From: Saccharomycodes ludwigii
Taxonomy: Eukaryota > Ascomycota > Saccharomycetes > Saccharomycodales > Saccharomycodaceae
Assembly (NCBI RefSeq): GCF_020623625.1
Contig: NC_060203.1
Span: forward strand, 310,001-374,000
Reading direction: 5' to 3'
DNA: 64,000 nucleotides
In this document: positions 1 to 9,684 of the stretch, piece after piece
How positions within the stretch are numbered: position 1 is the first letter of the stretch
Layout of the letters: each line of letters begins with the position of its first letter
Translations under genes and position numbers: made by a program
Notes under the pieces: generated by a model
The model's database searches: none
What the model was told of the DNA's origin: nothing
The model's input: only the letters and a program-made list of their open reading frames with translations

Positions 1-1693
1 CTCGTGGTGTTGGAATTTTTGTATTAGATAAGTCCATGGGTTTCCTTGATTGCTGTGGATTTGGTTTAGGAACATTTTCCCTTTTCTTAATAACTTTTCT
101 CATTGCCTCAAACATACTTGCCCATCTTAATCGTCTGTGGCCTCTTTGAATACTATCTTCCGTGACACCTAATGGTGATATTCTTCTTTTCAATTTTAGT
201 TGCAGCTTATGGGCCTGCACCAACCAATAATAGGTCATATGTGCACGTGTTCCTCTTAAATCATTGATATCAAACTTAACATTTAACTGAACATATCTTT
301 CAAAACATTGCCAAGGAGTTCTTCTTTCTGTATTAGATAAGTATCCATTTGTAGTATTAACAGACATATGAGAGCTAACAATGTCCCAGTTAAATTTAAA
401 CTGATTTATTAAAGAAACCAATAATTGATCATCTTGAGGTAACCATAAAGTTGGGGTCCTAAATGGTAACAATTCTAAGGGTGGCGGTACTGGGGGTCTT
501 AAATAATGGCCTCTTCTATTACTGTTACTTCCAAATAACCCTCTTCTTTTGCTTAACGCTTCCAAGGAAGTATCCAAATCTATAACTTCTTTTTCTACTA
601 GCTTCATAAACTTATCATCATCTAAAGTTATAGTTGTTTTGGATATTGGAACAAACTCTATATTTTGCTCTTTAATGTTTTCATCAAAAGGTTCATATAG
701 TGGTAGGTTATCAACAACTGCTTTTTCTAACTCACTTAGATCATCATCAAAAATTTGGTATTTGAAGATATTAATTTGACTGGAATCAGCTTTAGATTTA
801 TCATTAATTTGTTCTTCATTTCTTTTAAGTCTTTTAACACAGCATTTTTCCTTGCCCATTAGCCAGTACTCCTTTATAGAATCGGCAATAAAAACACATT
901 TAGCCATTTTTAATTTGTGTAATTCTTTAAAGTCCATTTGACACCATTTACCCTCCTGTAACAATCTCTGTCTATGTGTAACAATATTTCTTACACCGAA
1001 AAAGGGCAAATTATCTATAAATTTTTTAGGTTGTCTTAAGGACCACATATTATTTCTTCTCAATTCTTCAATACGAGAACTTACCACCGAAATTCTACTT
1101 TCATTTAAAGTTGTATTCCAAATGTCCGTAGTTAAGGTTTTATGCGACTTTGGTAATAGTTTTGATAGCGGTAATGTTGAAGTTAAATATCTTAACTCTG
1201 CTAGTGGAATAGACCTTGGTACTTTTGAAGGTATTTCGTTTTTCATTAATAAAATAATAGACTCTTTTGTGTTTAGCTCATCTCGTGTAAATCTCTTGTA
1301 AGTTAATCTAGTAGTATTATTTGTTTTATTTTTTTTAAAGTTATTCTTGGAAAGTTGAATTATACTTTTCTCTAATAGACGTTTCTTATACAAATCATCA
1401 TCTGAAAATATGTTGGTTTTTCTTTTCTTAGTTGTAATTTCTAAAGGTTTCTGGTTTTCATCTTCGATAGGTAATTTTCTTTTCAAAAAGTTTATATCAA
1501 AACTGTTAAAGTCGGAAATATTTTTAATATTATAATGGGAAATGTATTGATCTAAAGTGATAATTTTACCTATATCAATGCTCGGATGTTGATCTTGTTG
1601 TTCTTTATAATATTGAATTAATAATTCTTTTCTTTTTTCTATCAAATCATTTAGTTTTAACTCTTGAATATGTAACTCTTTAAAAGAAGACAT
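1..1693 (-). CDS. EAF1: EAF1/VID21, NuA4 histone acetyltransferase scaffold (partial, C-terminus off window)
   Basis: The reading frame is open from an ATG at 1693 to the left edge, giving about 564 codons with no stop, so the C-terminal part lies outside the window. The protein starts MSSFKELHIQELKLND. It contains an HSA-like stretch (LLQEGKWCQMDFKELHKLK, encoded near 880-970) and then a SANT/Myb-like segment (WLPQDDQLLVSLINQFKFNW, near 405-470). HSA followed by SANT is the signature of Eaf1/Vid21, the platform subunit that assembles the NuA4 H4/H2A acetyltransferase in the nucleus; HSA recruits actin/Arp4. S. cerevisiae EAF1 (YDR359C) lies beside BCP1 (YDR361C), as here, which supports orthology. 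The similarity is recognised by eye. The glutamine-rich C-terminal tail known in the family cannot be seen. Confidence 0.85.
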   Translation of the reverse strand, partial: MSSFKELHIQELKLNDLIEKRKELLIQYYKEQQDQHPSIDIGKIITLDQYISHYNIKNISDFNSFDINFLKRKLPIEDENQKPLEITTKKRKTNIFSDDDLYKKRLLEKSIIQLSKNNFKKNKTNNTTRLTYKRFTRDELNTKESIILLMKNEIPSKVPRSIPLAELRYLTSTLPLSKLLPKSHKTLTTDIWNTTLNESRISVVSSRIEELRRNNMWSLRQPKKFIDNLPFFGVRNIVTHRQRLLQEGKWCQMDFKELHKLKMAKCVFIADSIKEYWLMGKEKCCVKRLKRNEEQINDKSKADSSQINIFKYQIFDDDLSELEKAVVDNLPLYEPFDENIKEQNIEFVPISKTTITLDDDKFMKLVEKEVIDLDTSLEALSKRRGLFGSNSNRRGHYLRPPVPPPLELLPFRTPTLWLPQDDQLLVSLINQFKFNWDIVSSHMSVNTTNGYLSNTERRTPWQCFERYVQLNVKFDINDLRGTRAHMTYYWLVQAHKLQLKLKRRISPLGVTEDSIQRGHRRLRWASMFEAMRKVIKKRENVPKPNPQQSRKPMDLSNTKIPTPR

Positions 1694-1707
1694 AATAATC
1701 TTTGGTT

Positions 1708-1745
<38 letters not shown>

Positions 1746-2127
1746 CTTGTTGTTGATTAAGAGCATTAATTATATTGACTTGAACGCATGAATTATGTGA
1801 ACGAAATGTTATGTGGATTAACCTTTTAAAAAAAAAAAAAACTTTGAATTATATTTTTATTACTGTTTTATACATCCGTACATCACATTCTCTCTTTTCT
1901 CATTTTCGTATTGATGATTAAATTAATAAAGTTACAATTCTTGAAAAGAAATATTAATAAATAAAGCCGTTATTTATTCCACTTTGATCAAACAATTTTA
2001 TATAAAATAAATAATCAAAAAAAAAAAAAAAAAAATACTTAGTTGTAAATCACCTTGTTGTGAATTACTCTCATTAGCTCCTTCTCTTTTTTTTTTTTTT
2101 TTTTTGTTTTCCCCTTACAAATAGTTC
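1694..2127. promoter_or_regulatory. Intergenic: EAF1 upstream region and BCP1 3' end
   Basis: This is a 434-bp spacer between two minus-strand genes. It holds a 32-nt T tract (1714-1745), an A tract (2017-2035) and a T tract near 2089-2105. These are typical nucleosome-excluding poly(dA:dT) elements. I see no gene or recognisable factor site. Confidence 0.5.
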
Positions 2128-2991
2128 TTACCACTTGGAAACTTCATTTTCAAATTCTTCAATTGCTTTAACTAAATTGCTATGGTCAATAATATTATAA
2201 CTATTTATTATACCCTTCCTAGGAACCGAATCATATTTTACAGAAGCATACTTTTCAATAAATTGATCTTCTGGATGAAAATAATCAATTTCATATGCCG
2301 GTTTGGTTCTTTTGTTACTACTTAATTTTTTAATATTATTACCAGCATCCTCATCGTTATCAAAATTTACTTCATATTTTCTACTGACAATAAAATACAA
2401 ATCATAATGCTTGTCATTTCCTAAGTTGTTGTAGGCATCTTCCAAAGTTATCTTAAATAATGGAGAAACAACTTCTGGTGGCATGTTAATTAATCTTTCA
2501 GACAATAACAAGGCTAAAGTTTTGTTGGATTTATCTAAAGTGTTGAAAAATGTTGTTATTTTGGTATCGACTTTGTTTTTCAAATACGACACATAATCAC
2601 TAGATTTATTCTCCTTGTAATCAAGTAAAGTTAAAAAGCAATATGGATCTGATTCATTACCATCACATTTGATTGTAGTGGTGGCTGGTGCATCTAGTAT
2701 TAAATCAACCAAGCTACTTAAATGTATTTTATTGGATTCTGTTTGGCCGAATAATTGGCGTAATAAGTTTTTTAAGGCATGAAAATCAACATCTTTATTG
2801 ACATTATAAAAATCAAAATCAATATTGACTATTTCTTGATCATCTCCAGATTCTGAATCAGTATCTTCAACTTCAGAGTCGGTACTACTGATATCAATAT
2901 CTGATTCTTCTTCATCTAATTCCCGTTTTTTCTTTTTATTATTGGCATTCGAAATTTCACTTAGTTTAGAGAGAGTTGTAACTTCAACCAT
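2128..2991 (-). CDS. BCP1: BCP1, BCCIP-family nuclear protein / Rpl23 chaperone
   Basis: The 287-residue protein is close to the length of S. cerevisiae Bcp1 (283 aa). It has a basic then strongly acidic N-terminus (KKKKRELDEEESDIDISS, residues about 19-50). The BCCIP-family core follows, including IVNIDFDFYNVNKDVDFHALK and FGQTESNKIHLSSLVDLIL, then a conserved C-terminal DYFHPEDQFIEKYA segment. In yeast Bcp1 is essential. It helps export Mss4 from the nucleus and escorts ribosomal protein Rpl23 into pre-60S particles. The gene is divergent from CTM1 and sits next to EAF1 as in S. cerevisiae. The start is the first ATG, which gives the expected N-terminus. The family assignment is confident; the functional details come from the S. 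cerevisiae orthologue. Confidence 0.92.
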   Translation of the reverse strand: MVEVTTLSKLSEISNANNKKKKRELDEEESDIDISSTDSEVEDTDSESGDDQEIVNIDFDFYNVNKDVDFHALKNLLRQLFGQTESNKIHLSSLVDLILDAPATTTIKCDGNESDPYCFLTLLDYKENKSSDYVSYLKNKVDTKITTFFNTLDKSNKTLALLLSERLINMPPEVVSPLFKITLEDAYNNLGNDKHYDLYFIVSRKYEVNFDNDEDAGNNIKKLSSNKRTKPAYEIDYFHPEDQFIEKYASVKYDSVPRKGIINSYNIIDHSNLVKAIEEFENEVSKW

Positions 2992-3343
2992 AGTAAATAG
3001 ATATTTTGTTATATATTTGAGTTTTTGTTGTTGGAATGAAAAAAAAGTCGCTGAAAATAATCGATGCTATTAATTTTACTACTAAAATTTTAATAGAAAT
3101 GAATTAATTAATTAAAGGATTAAAATATTTCAATATAAAAAGAAAAGCCCGAAGAAAGAAAGAAAAAAAAAAGAAAGAAAGAAAGAAAGAATGGAAAAAA
3201 GAAAAAGAAAAGCTACTTTTTACGTACGTTTTTTCTTTTTTTTTTTTTCTCTTTATGGAAATCTTTTTCTGTAATTATCAACCATAGCTGAATAAATATT
3301 TAAATACGTAAAAAAGAAAAAAAGTATATACTATTGCAATATA
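2992..3343. promoter_or_regulatory. Divergent BCP1/CTM1 promoter region
   Basis: A 352-bp bidirectional promoter. It contains a GAAA-repeat purine tract (about 3155-3215), a palindromic TACGTACGT near 3222 and a T tract (about 3231-3248). No known site was assigned. Confidence 0.5.
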
Positions 3344-4984
3344 ATGGATTTTGTTAATTGGATCAAATATACAAATAATAACATTATCTTAAATCCAAAC
3401 TTAGTCATAAAAGATACAGGTTATGGGGGATTAGGTGTTTTTTATCAAAATAATAATTCTTGTACTACCACTTCCATAAATACACATACCAACAACAATG
3501 CTAATATCGAGTTGATGAGAATTCCTAAAAAGTTCACTTTTTCCTTGGACACTTTAAAACCCTATGTGAATGAGTTACCCTTTATTAAAGGTGCCTTGAT
3601 GCAATTGAATATAGATGCAGAGTTTAATTTTGTTAATAAATATCTCTCGGAAACAACTTTATTGGTATATTATATGTGTTTATTTTTCAGTATGAGCAAA
3701 TTGGGCCATCAAGATTTGCCACAGTTTCTAATAAGATATATAAAACAAGTTTTATTAAAAACTAATATTTGCAAACCAATAATGTACGAGGATGAAGAAG
3801 ATTTAGAGGATTATTGGAATCTATCGTATTCTGCTCAAAAAAGACTCTCAAAAGAATATGGATTTGTTACGCAATTATACACTTTTTTAACTGAGAGCTT
3901 GAATCTATCCATTGAATTGGATGAATGTAAACAGATTTATGCCGCTGTTACAAGCAGAGTCCTGGAAATCCCAGAAGAAGTCAACCGAAATAACGATGAT
4001 TTTACAATAAATACTACATTAGTCCCCATGCTAGACTTTGTTAATCATGACAATGATCAAAAAAATGCTTATTTTGATGTAGATAGAAACACAAATGATG
4101 TTTTATTGCTTTTAGAAAATAAAAATCAACAAGAATCTGTTTTTGAGATATTTATTAGTTACGATCCAGTGGAGGAATTGGCAAAATTTGATTTTACTTA
4201 TGGTTTTATTCCAAAAAATTTACATCATGAGCAAATTTTTAAATTAGAATTATCACCTTCGTTAGTACCCAAAGAACATAGAATTTTATATAAATGGTTT
4301 AAGATCCCATTATATGTTAACTTAAAGGTATTGCCATATTCAACATCACCAATTCCTATCGTTGAAATTGAAGACAGTGATCAACTGGTTTTATTATCTT
4401 TGCCCTATGTTAATGATTTAATTTATGATACTGAATTAGAAGAAAAACTGATAAAGGACTTGAATACTTTGAAACATCCAAATCCTAGAGTATACGCACT
4501 AACAGTTATTGATATAATGGAAGCTGGTAATACCGATGAGAATGAAGAAGACGCATTGTTGAATTATATCGATTTCCCTCAGTTAAGATATTCGTATGAA
4601 GATAGTACTGGAAGGAATAATAAATTGGAAAAGCAAGACGTTTTGAATCTTGTTAACGTATGTGCAGAGATTAAAAAAAAATTTATTAATGATTTTTTAC
4701 TAAAATATTGTAAAAAAAGACTAGAATACTTGGAAAATGAGGTTGATACTAAAAATATTGCAATTGCTAATTTGGAAATGGATATTTTAAAAAGTTTGAC
4801 AATGAACAACAGTACTGCTAAGATGGATTATATTCAAGACTATTATTGTTCATCATCCTCGACAAACAGCGAGAATGAAGATTATACTGTGGAAACGTAC
4901 GGTAAGAGCCAACATGATAAATTAGAGGATTGGGTAAAAGAACATAATGATAGTTGGATATGGAAGAACATTCCACCTGTGTAA
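3344..4984 (+). CDS. CTM1: SET-domain protein lysine methyltransferase, probable CTM1 (cytochrome c Lys methyltransferase)
   Basis: The 546-residue protein has a split SET-domain layout of the SETD6/RKM/CTM1 class. An N-terminal SET start (VIKDTGYGGLGVFYQNN, residues about 21-38) is followed by a large helical insert. The hallmark NH motif lies in PMLDFVNHDND (Asn234-His235), with the tyrosine-containing FTYGFIP segment downstream. The long helical C-terminus resembles a Rubisco-LSMT substrate-binding domain. S. cerevisiae has several such enzymes (Rkm1-4, Ctm1). I chose CTM1 because the next two genes are ERP5 and UBA4, reproducing YHR109W-YHR110W-YHR111W. Ctm1 trimethylates one lysine of cytochrome c in the cytosol. 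The fold is clear from motifs; the exact paralogue rests mainly on synteny. Confidence 0.8.
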   Translation: MDFVNWIKYTNNNIILNPNLVIKDTGYGGLGVFYQNNNSCTTTSINTHTNNNANIELMRIPKKFTFSLDTLKPYVNELPFIKGALMQLNIDAEFNFVNKYLSETTLLVYYMCLFFSMSKLGHQDLPQFLIRYIKQVLLKTNICKPIMYEDEEDLEDYWNLSYSAQKRLSKEYGFVTQLYTFLTESLNLSIELDECKQIYAAVTSRVLEIPEEVNRNNDDFTINTTLVPMLDFVNHDNDQKNAYFDVDRNTNDVLLLLENKNQQESVFEIFISYDPVEELAKFDFTYGFIPKNLHHEQIFKLELSPSLVPKEHRILYKWFKIPLYVNLKVLPYSTSPIPIVEIEDSDQLVLLSLPYVNDLIYDTELEEKLIKDLNTLKHPNPRVYALTVIDIMEAGNTDENEEDALLNYIDFPQLRYSYEDSTGRNNKLEKQDVLNLVNVCAEIKKKFINDFLLKYCKKRLEYLENEVDTKNIAIANLEMDILKSLTMNNSTAKMDYIQDYYCSSSSTNSENEDYTVETYGKSQHDKLEDWVKEHNDSWIWKNIPPV

Positions 4985-5098
4985 TTTATAAGCAATTTAA
5001 ACATCTTGCAAAATAATTTTTAACATTACAATCACAAATTTTATTATTATTATTATTGTTTTTTTTTTTTTGGTTACATGCCGAAAAAAAAAGGACTT

Positions 5099-5104
5099 TC
5101 GGAC
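5099..5104 (+). promoter_or_regulatory. TCGGAC motif upstream of ERP5
   Basis: TCGGACTATGAG lies about 150 bp upstream of the ERP5 ATG. The same core recurs in many promoters of this window (see findings). The binding factor is unknown. Confidence 0.35.
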
Positions 5105-5250
5105 TATGAGCATTTTATTAAAGAAGTTACAACTTGCTTAGTTCTTTAATTATTTTCAAATTATTGTGAAATTGTAACTTTAAACTGGTAATTCAAACAA
5201 ATAACCAAAAAACTAAAAACAAAAAGTACTCAAAATATCAACCATATACA

Positions 5251-5949
5251 ATGGTTAAATTATTCCCTGGTGCATTAGTGTTGTCAATAATAGTGATCTT
5301 ACTATCTATTAACATCACCTCTGCTTTATATGTTTATATTCCTCGTGGCGAATCCAAATGTTTTTTTGAAGAATTGGCCAAAGACTCATTAATTTCAGGT
5401 GCATTGAAAGCACAAATTGGTGTGGAAGATACTGGCAATATACAAGGTAAGTTAAAATACATCGATACTCAAGATATAAGCATAGAAATTACTGTTGATG
5501 AAACTTTTGATAATAATCAAAGAGTTTTCAGCCAAAAAATCTCTAATATTGGTGAATTTACATTCACCGCTTTAGATACTGGTGAACATGAAATATGTAT
5601 AAAACCTATAATCAATTCTAAAGAACCAATCATAAACAGTAACACAAATTCAAATATCAGATTATTTGTTGACTTTTCATTGGGTAACGTTCAAAGCTTG
5701 GACAGTAGGAAAAAAAAAACTTTAAGCAATTTAAAAGATCGTGTTGATCAATTGACGGCTAGATTACAAAATATTAAATCAGAACAAACCATTATAAGGG
5801 ATAGAGAGACTAAATTTAGAGACGAAAGTGAAGCAGTTAATTCTAAGATTGTATTTTGGTCTATTATACAGATTTTTATTTTGATTTCCATGTGTATTTT
5901 TCAATTAAGATATTTAAGGAGTTTCTTTGTAAAACAAAAAATTGTTTAA
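5251..5949 (+). CDS. ERP5: p24/EMP24-GOLD family ER-Golgi cargo receptor (ERP5-like)
   Basis: This is a 232-residue type I membrane protein of p24 architecture. A signal peptide (residues about 1-25, ending near ITSA) precedes a GOLD domain beginning ALYVYIPRGESKCFFEEL, with Cys37 and a second Cys near 117 as the usual disulphide pair. A coiled coil (about 155-195) leads into a transmembrane segment (about 203-222) and a short cytosolic tail LRYLRSFFVKQKIV, whose FF and lysines fit COPII/COPI binding. p24 proteins cycle between ER and Golgi and help sort GPI-anchored and other cargo. It belongs to the Erp1/Erp5/Erp6 subgroup. The ERP5 label follows the neighbours CTM1 and UBA4, and a lineage without the genome duplication may have one gene where S. 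cerevisiae has several. Confidence 0.85.
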   Translation: MVKLFPGALVLSIIVILLSINITSALYVYIPRGESKCFFEELAKDSLISGALKAQIGVEDTGNIQGKLKYIDTQDISIEITVDETFDNNQRVFSQKISNIGEFTFTALDTGEHEICIKPIINSKEPIINSNTNSNIRLFVDFSLGNVQSLDSRKKKTLSNLKDRVDQLTARLQNIKSEQTIIRDRETKFRDESEAVNSKIVFWSIIQIFILISMCIFQLRYLRSFFVKQKIV

Positions 5950-6033
5950 AATATGTCCAAAACAATTGATATCATTGTAGTTATTTGATTGTGGTTTTTT
6001 ATCAATTATTGGCTGGCGATTATCGTTTTTAAA

Positions 6034-6034
6034 C

Positions 6035-6038
<4 letters not shown>
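6034..6038 (+). promoter_or_regulatory. CGGAC motif and T tract upstream of UBA4
   Basis: AAACGGACTTT runs directly into a T tract of more than 30 nt (about 6039-6071). The ATG lies 211 bp downstream. The same CGGAC-T(n) arrangement occurs before SEM1. Confidence 0.3.
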
Positions 6039-6071
<33 letters not shown>

Positions 6072-6248
6072 CTTTTCTTTTTTTTTTTTTTAATATAATT
6101 TTGCTCAACTTTTTAAAGTAATATTTATGTGTTAGATGCTTTTAAATCCAACTGCCTTGTTTTATTATTCAAAAAATAAATATATATATATATATAAATT
6201 TTACACATCTGAATATTAGAAATATAACTGAAAAAAAAAAAAGAAAAT

Positions 6249-7577
6249 ATGGCAGTAAACAGCGACATTGATGAATTAAAAAAAGAAATAGAAAAACTAA
6301 AATTGGAAAATGCCAACTTGAGGAAAAACGCCACATTATCTGCTAATACTCATTTACCAATAAGCATAGCTGAATATAGTCGGTATGGAAGACAAATGAT
6401 TTGTGAAGAATCTAATGGCATTGAGGGCCAATTAAAATTAAAAAACAGTAAAGTTTTGTTTATTGGTGCTGGTGGATTAGCATGTCCTGCTTTAGCCTAC
6501 TTAGCAGGCGCTGGTATTGGTCATATTGGTATTGTTGATGATGATGTGGTGGAAAACTCCAACTTGCATCGTCAAATTTTGCATGACTCCACCAAAGTTG
6601 GAATGTTAAAATGTGAAAGTGCTAAAGAATATATAACCAAATTAAATCCACACATTAATGTTACCACCCATCCAGTTAGGTTGGACAATTACAACGCATT
6701 TAACATTTTCAAGCAATATGACATAATTTTGGATTGTACGGATACTCCAATAACAAGGTATTTGATATCTGATGTGTCTGTTAACTGTGGTAAAGTTGTA
6801 GTATCTGCATCAGGAGTAGGTACAGAAGGTCAATTGTGCATTTTAAATTTTGCCGACGTTGGACCTTGTTATAGGTGTTTCTATCCAACGCCACCGCCCC
6901 CAAATACAGTATCTTCTTGTTCGGATGGTGGCGTTATAGGCCCATGTATTGGTTTGGTTGGTGTAATGATGGCTGTGGAAACTATGAAATTAATATTGGG
7001 GGTTTATACTGTTGAAAATTTTAAACCGTTTTTATTACAATATTGCGGTTTCCCAAACCAAACTTTAAGAAGTTTTAAAATGAGGTACAGACAGGCAACT
7101 TGTGCATGTTGTGGAGATGCCGCACATCGCAAAATTTCTCAGGAAAATATAGAATCTGGTGAGATAAACTATGGTATTTTTTGCGGATCCAAGAATTATG
7201 ATGTTTGTCAATCATCGGAAAGACTGAATATTCAAGATTTTTATAATGATTATTACAGAAAAGATCAAAAGGCAAATGGTCATTTGTTATTAGACGTCAG
7301 GCCCCGTCATCACTACCAAATTTCACATCTACCAAACAGTTATAATGTTACTGTTAAAGAGTTGAAACAAATGAATGGTGATCTAACTCTTTTGAAAAGG
7401 GAAATCCCAGAAGTGAATAAAGATTCTGAGATCATTGTTATATGTAGACGTGGAAATGACTCACGGTTAGCTACAAGGTTGTTAAAAGACCAATTTGAAA
7501 TACCTAATGTGAAAGATGTAATCGGCGGGTTTTTTAGATACATTGATGAGATAGATCCTCAAATACCAAAATATTAA
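6249..7577 (+). CDS. UBA4: UBA4, E1-like adenylyltransferase/sulfurtransferase for Urm1 (MOCS3 family)
   Basis: The 442-residue protein matches Uba4 in length (440 aa) and domain order. A short N-terminal coiled coil comes first. The ThiF/MoeB adenylation domain follows, with a nucleotide loop GAGGLA (73-78), RQILH, the zinc-binding pairs CYRC (207-210) and CACC (285-288), and Cys224 in SSCSDGG as the adenylation-domain thioester cysteine. A C-terminal rhodanese domain has active-site Cys399 in VICRRGNDS. Uba4 activates and thiocarboxylates Urm1, which supplies sulfur for tRNA wobble-uridine thiolation and for urmylation of proteins in the cytosol. The gene ends only 31 bp before the convergent TFC6 stop. 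The start is the first ATG after an A-rich leader. Neighbours match YHR109W-YHR111W. Confidence 0.95.
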   Translation: MAVNSDIDELKKEIEKLKLENANLRKNATLSANTHLPISIAEYSRYGRQMICEESNGIEGQLKLKNSKVLFIGAGGLACPALAYLAGAGIGHIGIVDDDVVENSNLHRQILHDSTKVGMLKCESAKEYITKLNPHINVTTHPVRLDNYNAFNIFKQYDIILDCTDTPITRYLISDVSVNCGKVVVSASGVGTEGQLCILNFADVGPCYRCFYPTPPPPNTVSSCSDGGVIGPCIGLVGVMMAVETMKLILGVYTVENFKPFLLQYCGFPNQTLRSFKMRYRQATCACCGDAAHRKISQENIESGEINYGIFCGSKNYDVCQSSERLNIQDFYNDYYRKDQKANGHLLLDVRPRHHYQISHLPNSYNVTVKELKQMNGDLTLLKREIPEVNKDSEIIVICRRGNDSRLATRLLKDQFEIPNVKDVIGGFFRYIDEIDPQIPKY

Positions 7578-7608
7578 AACTTATATATATATAGATGTAG
7601 ACTTTTTA

Positions 7609-9684
7609 TCACTCTAATTTTTCTATCACAAGTAAACCTGCACTATTAGTAAATGCATACACCTTAGCACCACTTAAAGATTCATTCCATTTAATACACG
7701 ATATATTTATTCCAGGTGGTTCCATTTTCAATTTTGTAATGTCAATTGCACTAAAATCTTTAATGTGGTAATTCCCATCCAATCTATAAGTATCTAGTTC
7801 CTTATTATACTTCCAATCCCATAACCTAATATATTTATAGCCCAGGTTTAACAATTTTGCACTGCTAAATATTCTTCTTTGTAAGTTGTGCATGTAGACT
7901 GCACCATCAGCTGAACCTGATAATATCATGGGATGTAACTTGGACGAAGCTAGAGAACTAACACTATTTTCATGAAGTGCTAAACAGTGAGAGGCAAAAA
8001 TGGCGTGTGGTGCGACATATTTCACAGAATTGATTCCATCAGTGAAAATTACGCATAATAGTTGTGGGGAGTAGCACATGGGTGCAAAATTAGCACCCCT
8101 AAATTTACCAACTACCTCTTTAGATGTGAATAAACAGGTTGGATCAAGCATGACAATACATCCATCATAGGAATTAGTGCAAATAATTGGATTTTCAAAA
8201 TCAGAATATGATACCACAATAGAAGTAATGTAGGACTCGTGTATTCTGTGATAATACGATGGCACCAACTCTGGATCTGTCAAATCAAATTCTGCAATAT
8301 GCCCTGACTGAAATCCAGCTATAATCGTTGTTGAGTTTATAAAATCAAAACAAGTAATTGGTGACCTAGATAGTTTTATAGTAATGGGTATGTTTTTTAA
8401 GGATAATATAGTCACATCGTTGTTCCCAACACTATCCTCATCATGGGCTTGTTGTAGATGAAGATCGCATTTTATGTCAATACCATTTATTGAACCTTGT
8501 TGACAACAAAATAATAGGACTGTCTTGACTTTGGTAATGATACCATCTCCATTTTCTTCCGTTTCAGTTAATTTATTCACACATTTCATATTCCATATTT
8601 CGCCCAAATTGTGAACTATCGTTTGTATTTTTTTTATCTTGACGTGATCAGCAATTTCCACTTGAAAAACATCCAAAACACTAGTATGTGTTTCCGTACC
8701 GAATAATTTCAACTTTGGATCATCTTGTTTGGAAGCATGAGCTGACTTGGCAACAACCAACAGTTGTGTAGTAGCATTTATTCCAGAAATCGGTATCCAT
8801 TCTAAGTCTGTAATTAAGTACGAGGTATTATAAATTAAACCATTGCGCGTACCAAACTTGAAAACCGGGAAATCCAAATAATTGTCTTTTGGAATGGAAA
8901 ATTGGGTAGCAGACGGTAAAAGATCAATTTCCGATTCGTTATTTTCAAATATTATTTTTTGTGCTTTATTATTACCATTGAAGTCAAAATTATTTTGCAA
9001 TTGTTCCATACTCTGTCTTTCATATTCGTTCGCATTTTTTTGTTCAAAAATTTCTCTAATTTTTTGTAAATCTTGGGAATTATCAAAACGGGCAAGATAA
9101 TCTTTTTCAACAAGTATATCTTGTGGGAAAGTGAAAATATGGTTTTTAAATAAATCGCAAAACTTGCCTATTTCAGTTAATTTTTTTTTATTTTTGAAAC
9201 CATACATTCTTTCAATTTTGACAACACCAGAAGATAAATCCCTGATTGAACGCAATTCTTTGTAATTGGAGGATAACTTTTTCATGCCTGAATTATAAAA
9301 CTCAGATATTTGTTCTAATGAACTAATTTTTTTACCCAACGGTTTTTTTTTTGGTGTTTTATTGGTGGTGGAAGAAGGATTTGTACCTTTAGAAGAATTT
9401 TTAGGTGTTTTCCTTTGCTTCTTCGGTAACGGTTCTTCATTATAAATTTCAATATTTTCCTCACAAGTTATATTTGTTCTTTTCGGTGATTCTATAAGCT
9501 TATTATTTGTATTTTTATTAGATGCAGATTCCTTTTCATTATCTTTTCTGGAAGTAGTATTTTCATGTATTGTTGTTTGTGTAATATTATCAACGGAAAG
9601 TTCTGGCTCGATATTTATAAGTGAACCAGCATTATAAATATTGTTATTATTATGACTATCAATTGTCCTTTTCATTTTAGCCAT
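7609..9684 (-). CDS. TFC6: TFC6, TFIIIC tau-B subunit (tau91) with WD40 propeller
   Basis: The 691-residue protein (S. cerevisiae Tfc6 is 672 aa) has a lysine/serine/asparagine-rich disordered N-terminus (about 1-125). A beta-propeller follows, with weak WD-like repeats such as TTIIAGFQSGHIAEFDLTDP, ENPIICTNSYDGCIVMLDP and HPMILSGSADGAVYMHNL. Tfc6 pairs with Tfc3 to recognise the B box of tRNA genes and thus recruits TFIIIB and Pol III. Both this gene and the Pol III large subunit RPO31 lie in this window. In S. cerevisiae TFC6 (YDR362C) sits between BCP1 and ESC2. Here CTM1-ERP5-UBA4 and a KTR gene are interleaved with the same order. Confidence 0.88.
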   Translation of the reverse strand: MAKMKRTIDSHNNNNIYNAGSLINIEPELSVDNITQTTIHENTTSRKDNEKESASNKNTNNKLIESPKRTNITCEENIEIYNEEPLPKKQRKTPKNSSKGTNPSSTTNKTPKKKPLGKKISSLEQISEFYNSGMKKLSSNYKELRSIRDLSSGVVKIERMYGFKNKKKLTEIGKFCDLFKNHIFTFPQDILVEKDYLARFDNSQDLQKIREIFEQKNANEYERQSMEQLQNNFDFNGNNKAQKIIFENNESEIDLLPSATQFSIPKDNYLDFPVFKFGTRNGLIYNTSYLITDLEWIPISGINATTQLLVVAKSAHASKQDDPKLKLFGTETHTSVLDVFQVEIADHVKIKKIQTIVHNLGEIWNMKCVNKLTETEENGDGIITKVKTVLLFCCQQGSINGIDIKCDLHLQQAHDEDSVGNNDVTILSLKNIPITIKLSRSPITCFDFINSTTIIAGFQSGHIAEFDLTDPELVPSYYHRIHESYITSIVVSYSDFENPIICTNSYDGCIVMLDPTCLFTSKEVVGKFRGANFAPMCYSPQLLCVIFTDGINSVKYVAPHAIFASHCLALHENSVSSLASSKLHPMILSGSADGAVYMHNLQRRIFSSAKLLNLGYKYIRLWDWKYNKELDTYRLDGNYHIKDFSAIDITKLKMEPPGINISCIKWNESLSGAKVYAFTNSAGLLVIEKLE

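Noticed and set aside
5914-6108. Poly-lysine frame upstream of UBA4
   Set aside because: Coded by the T tract on the opposite strand; no start context or homology.
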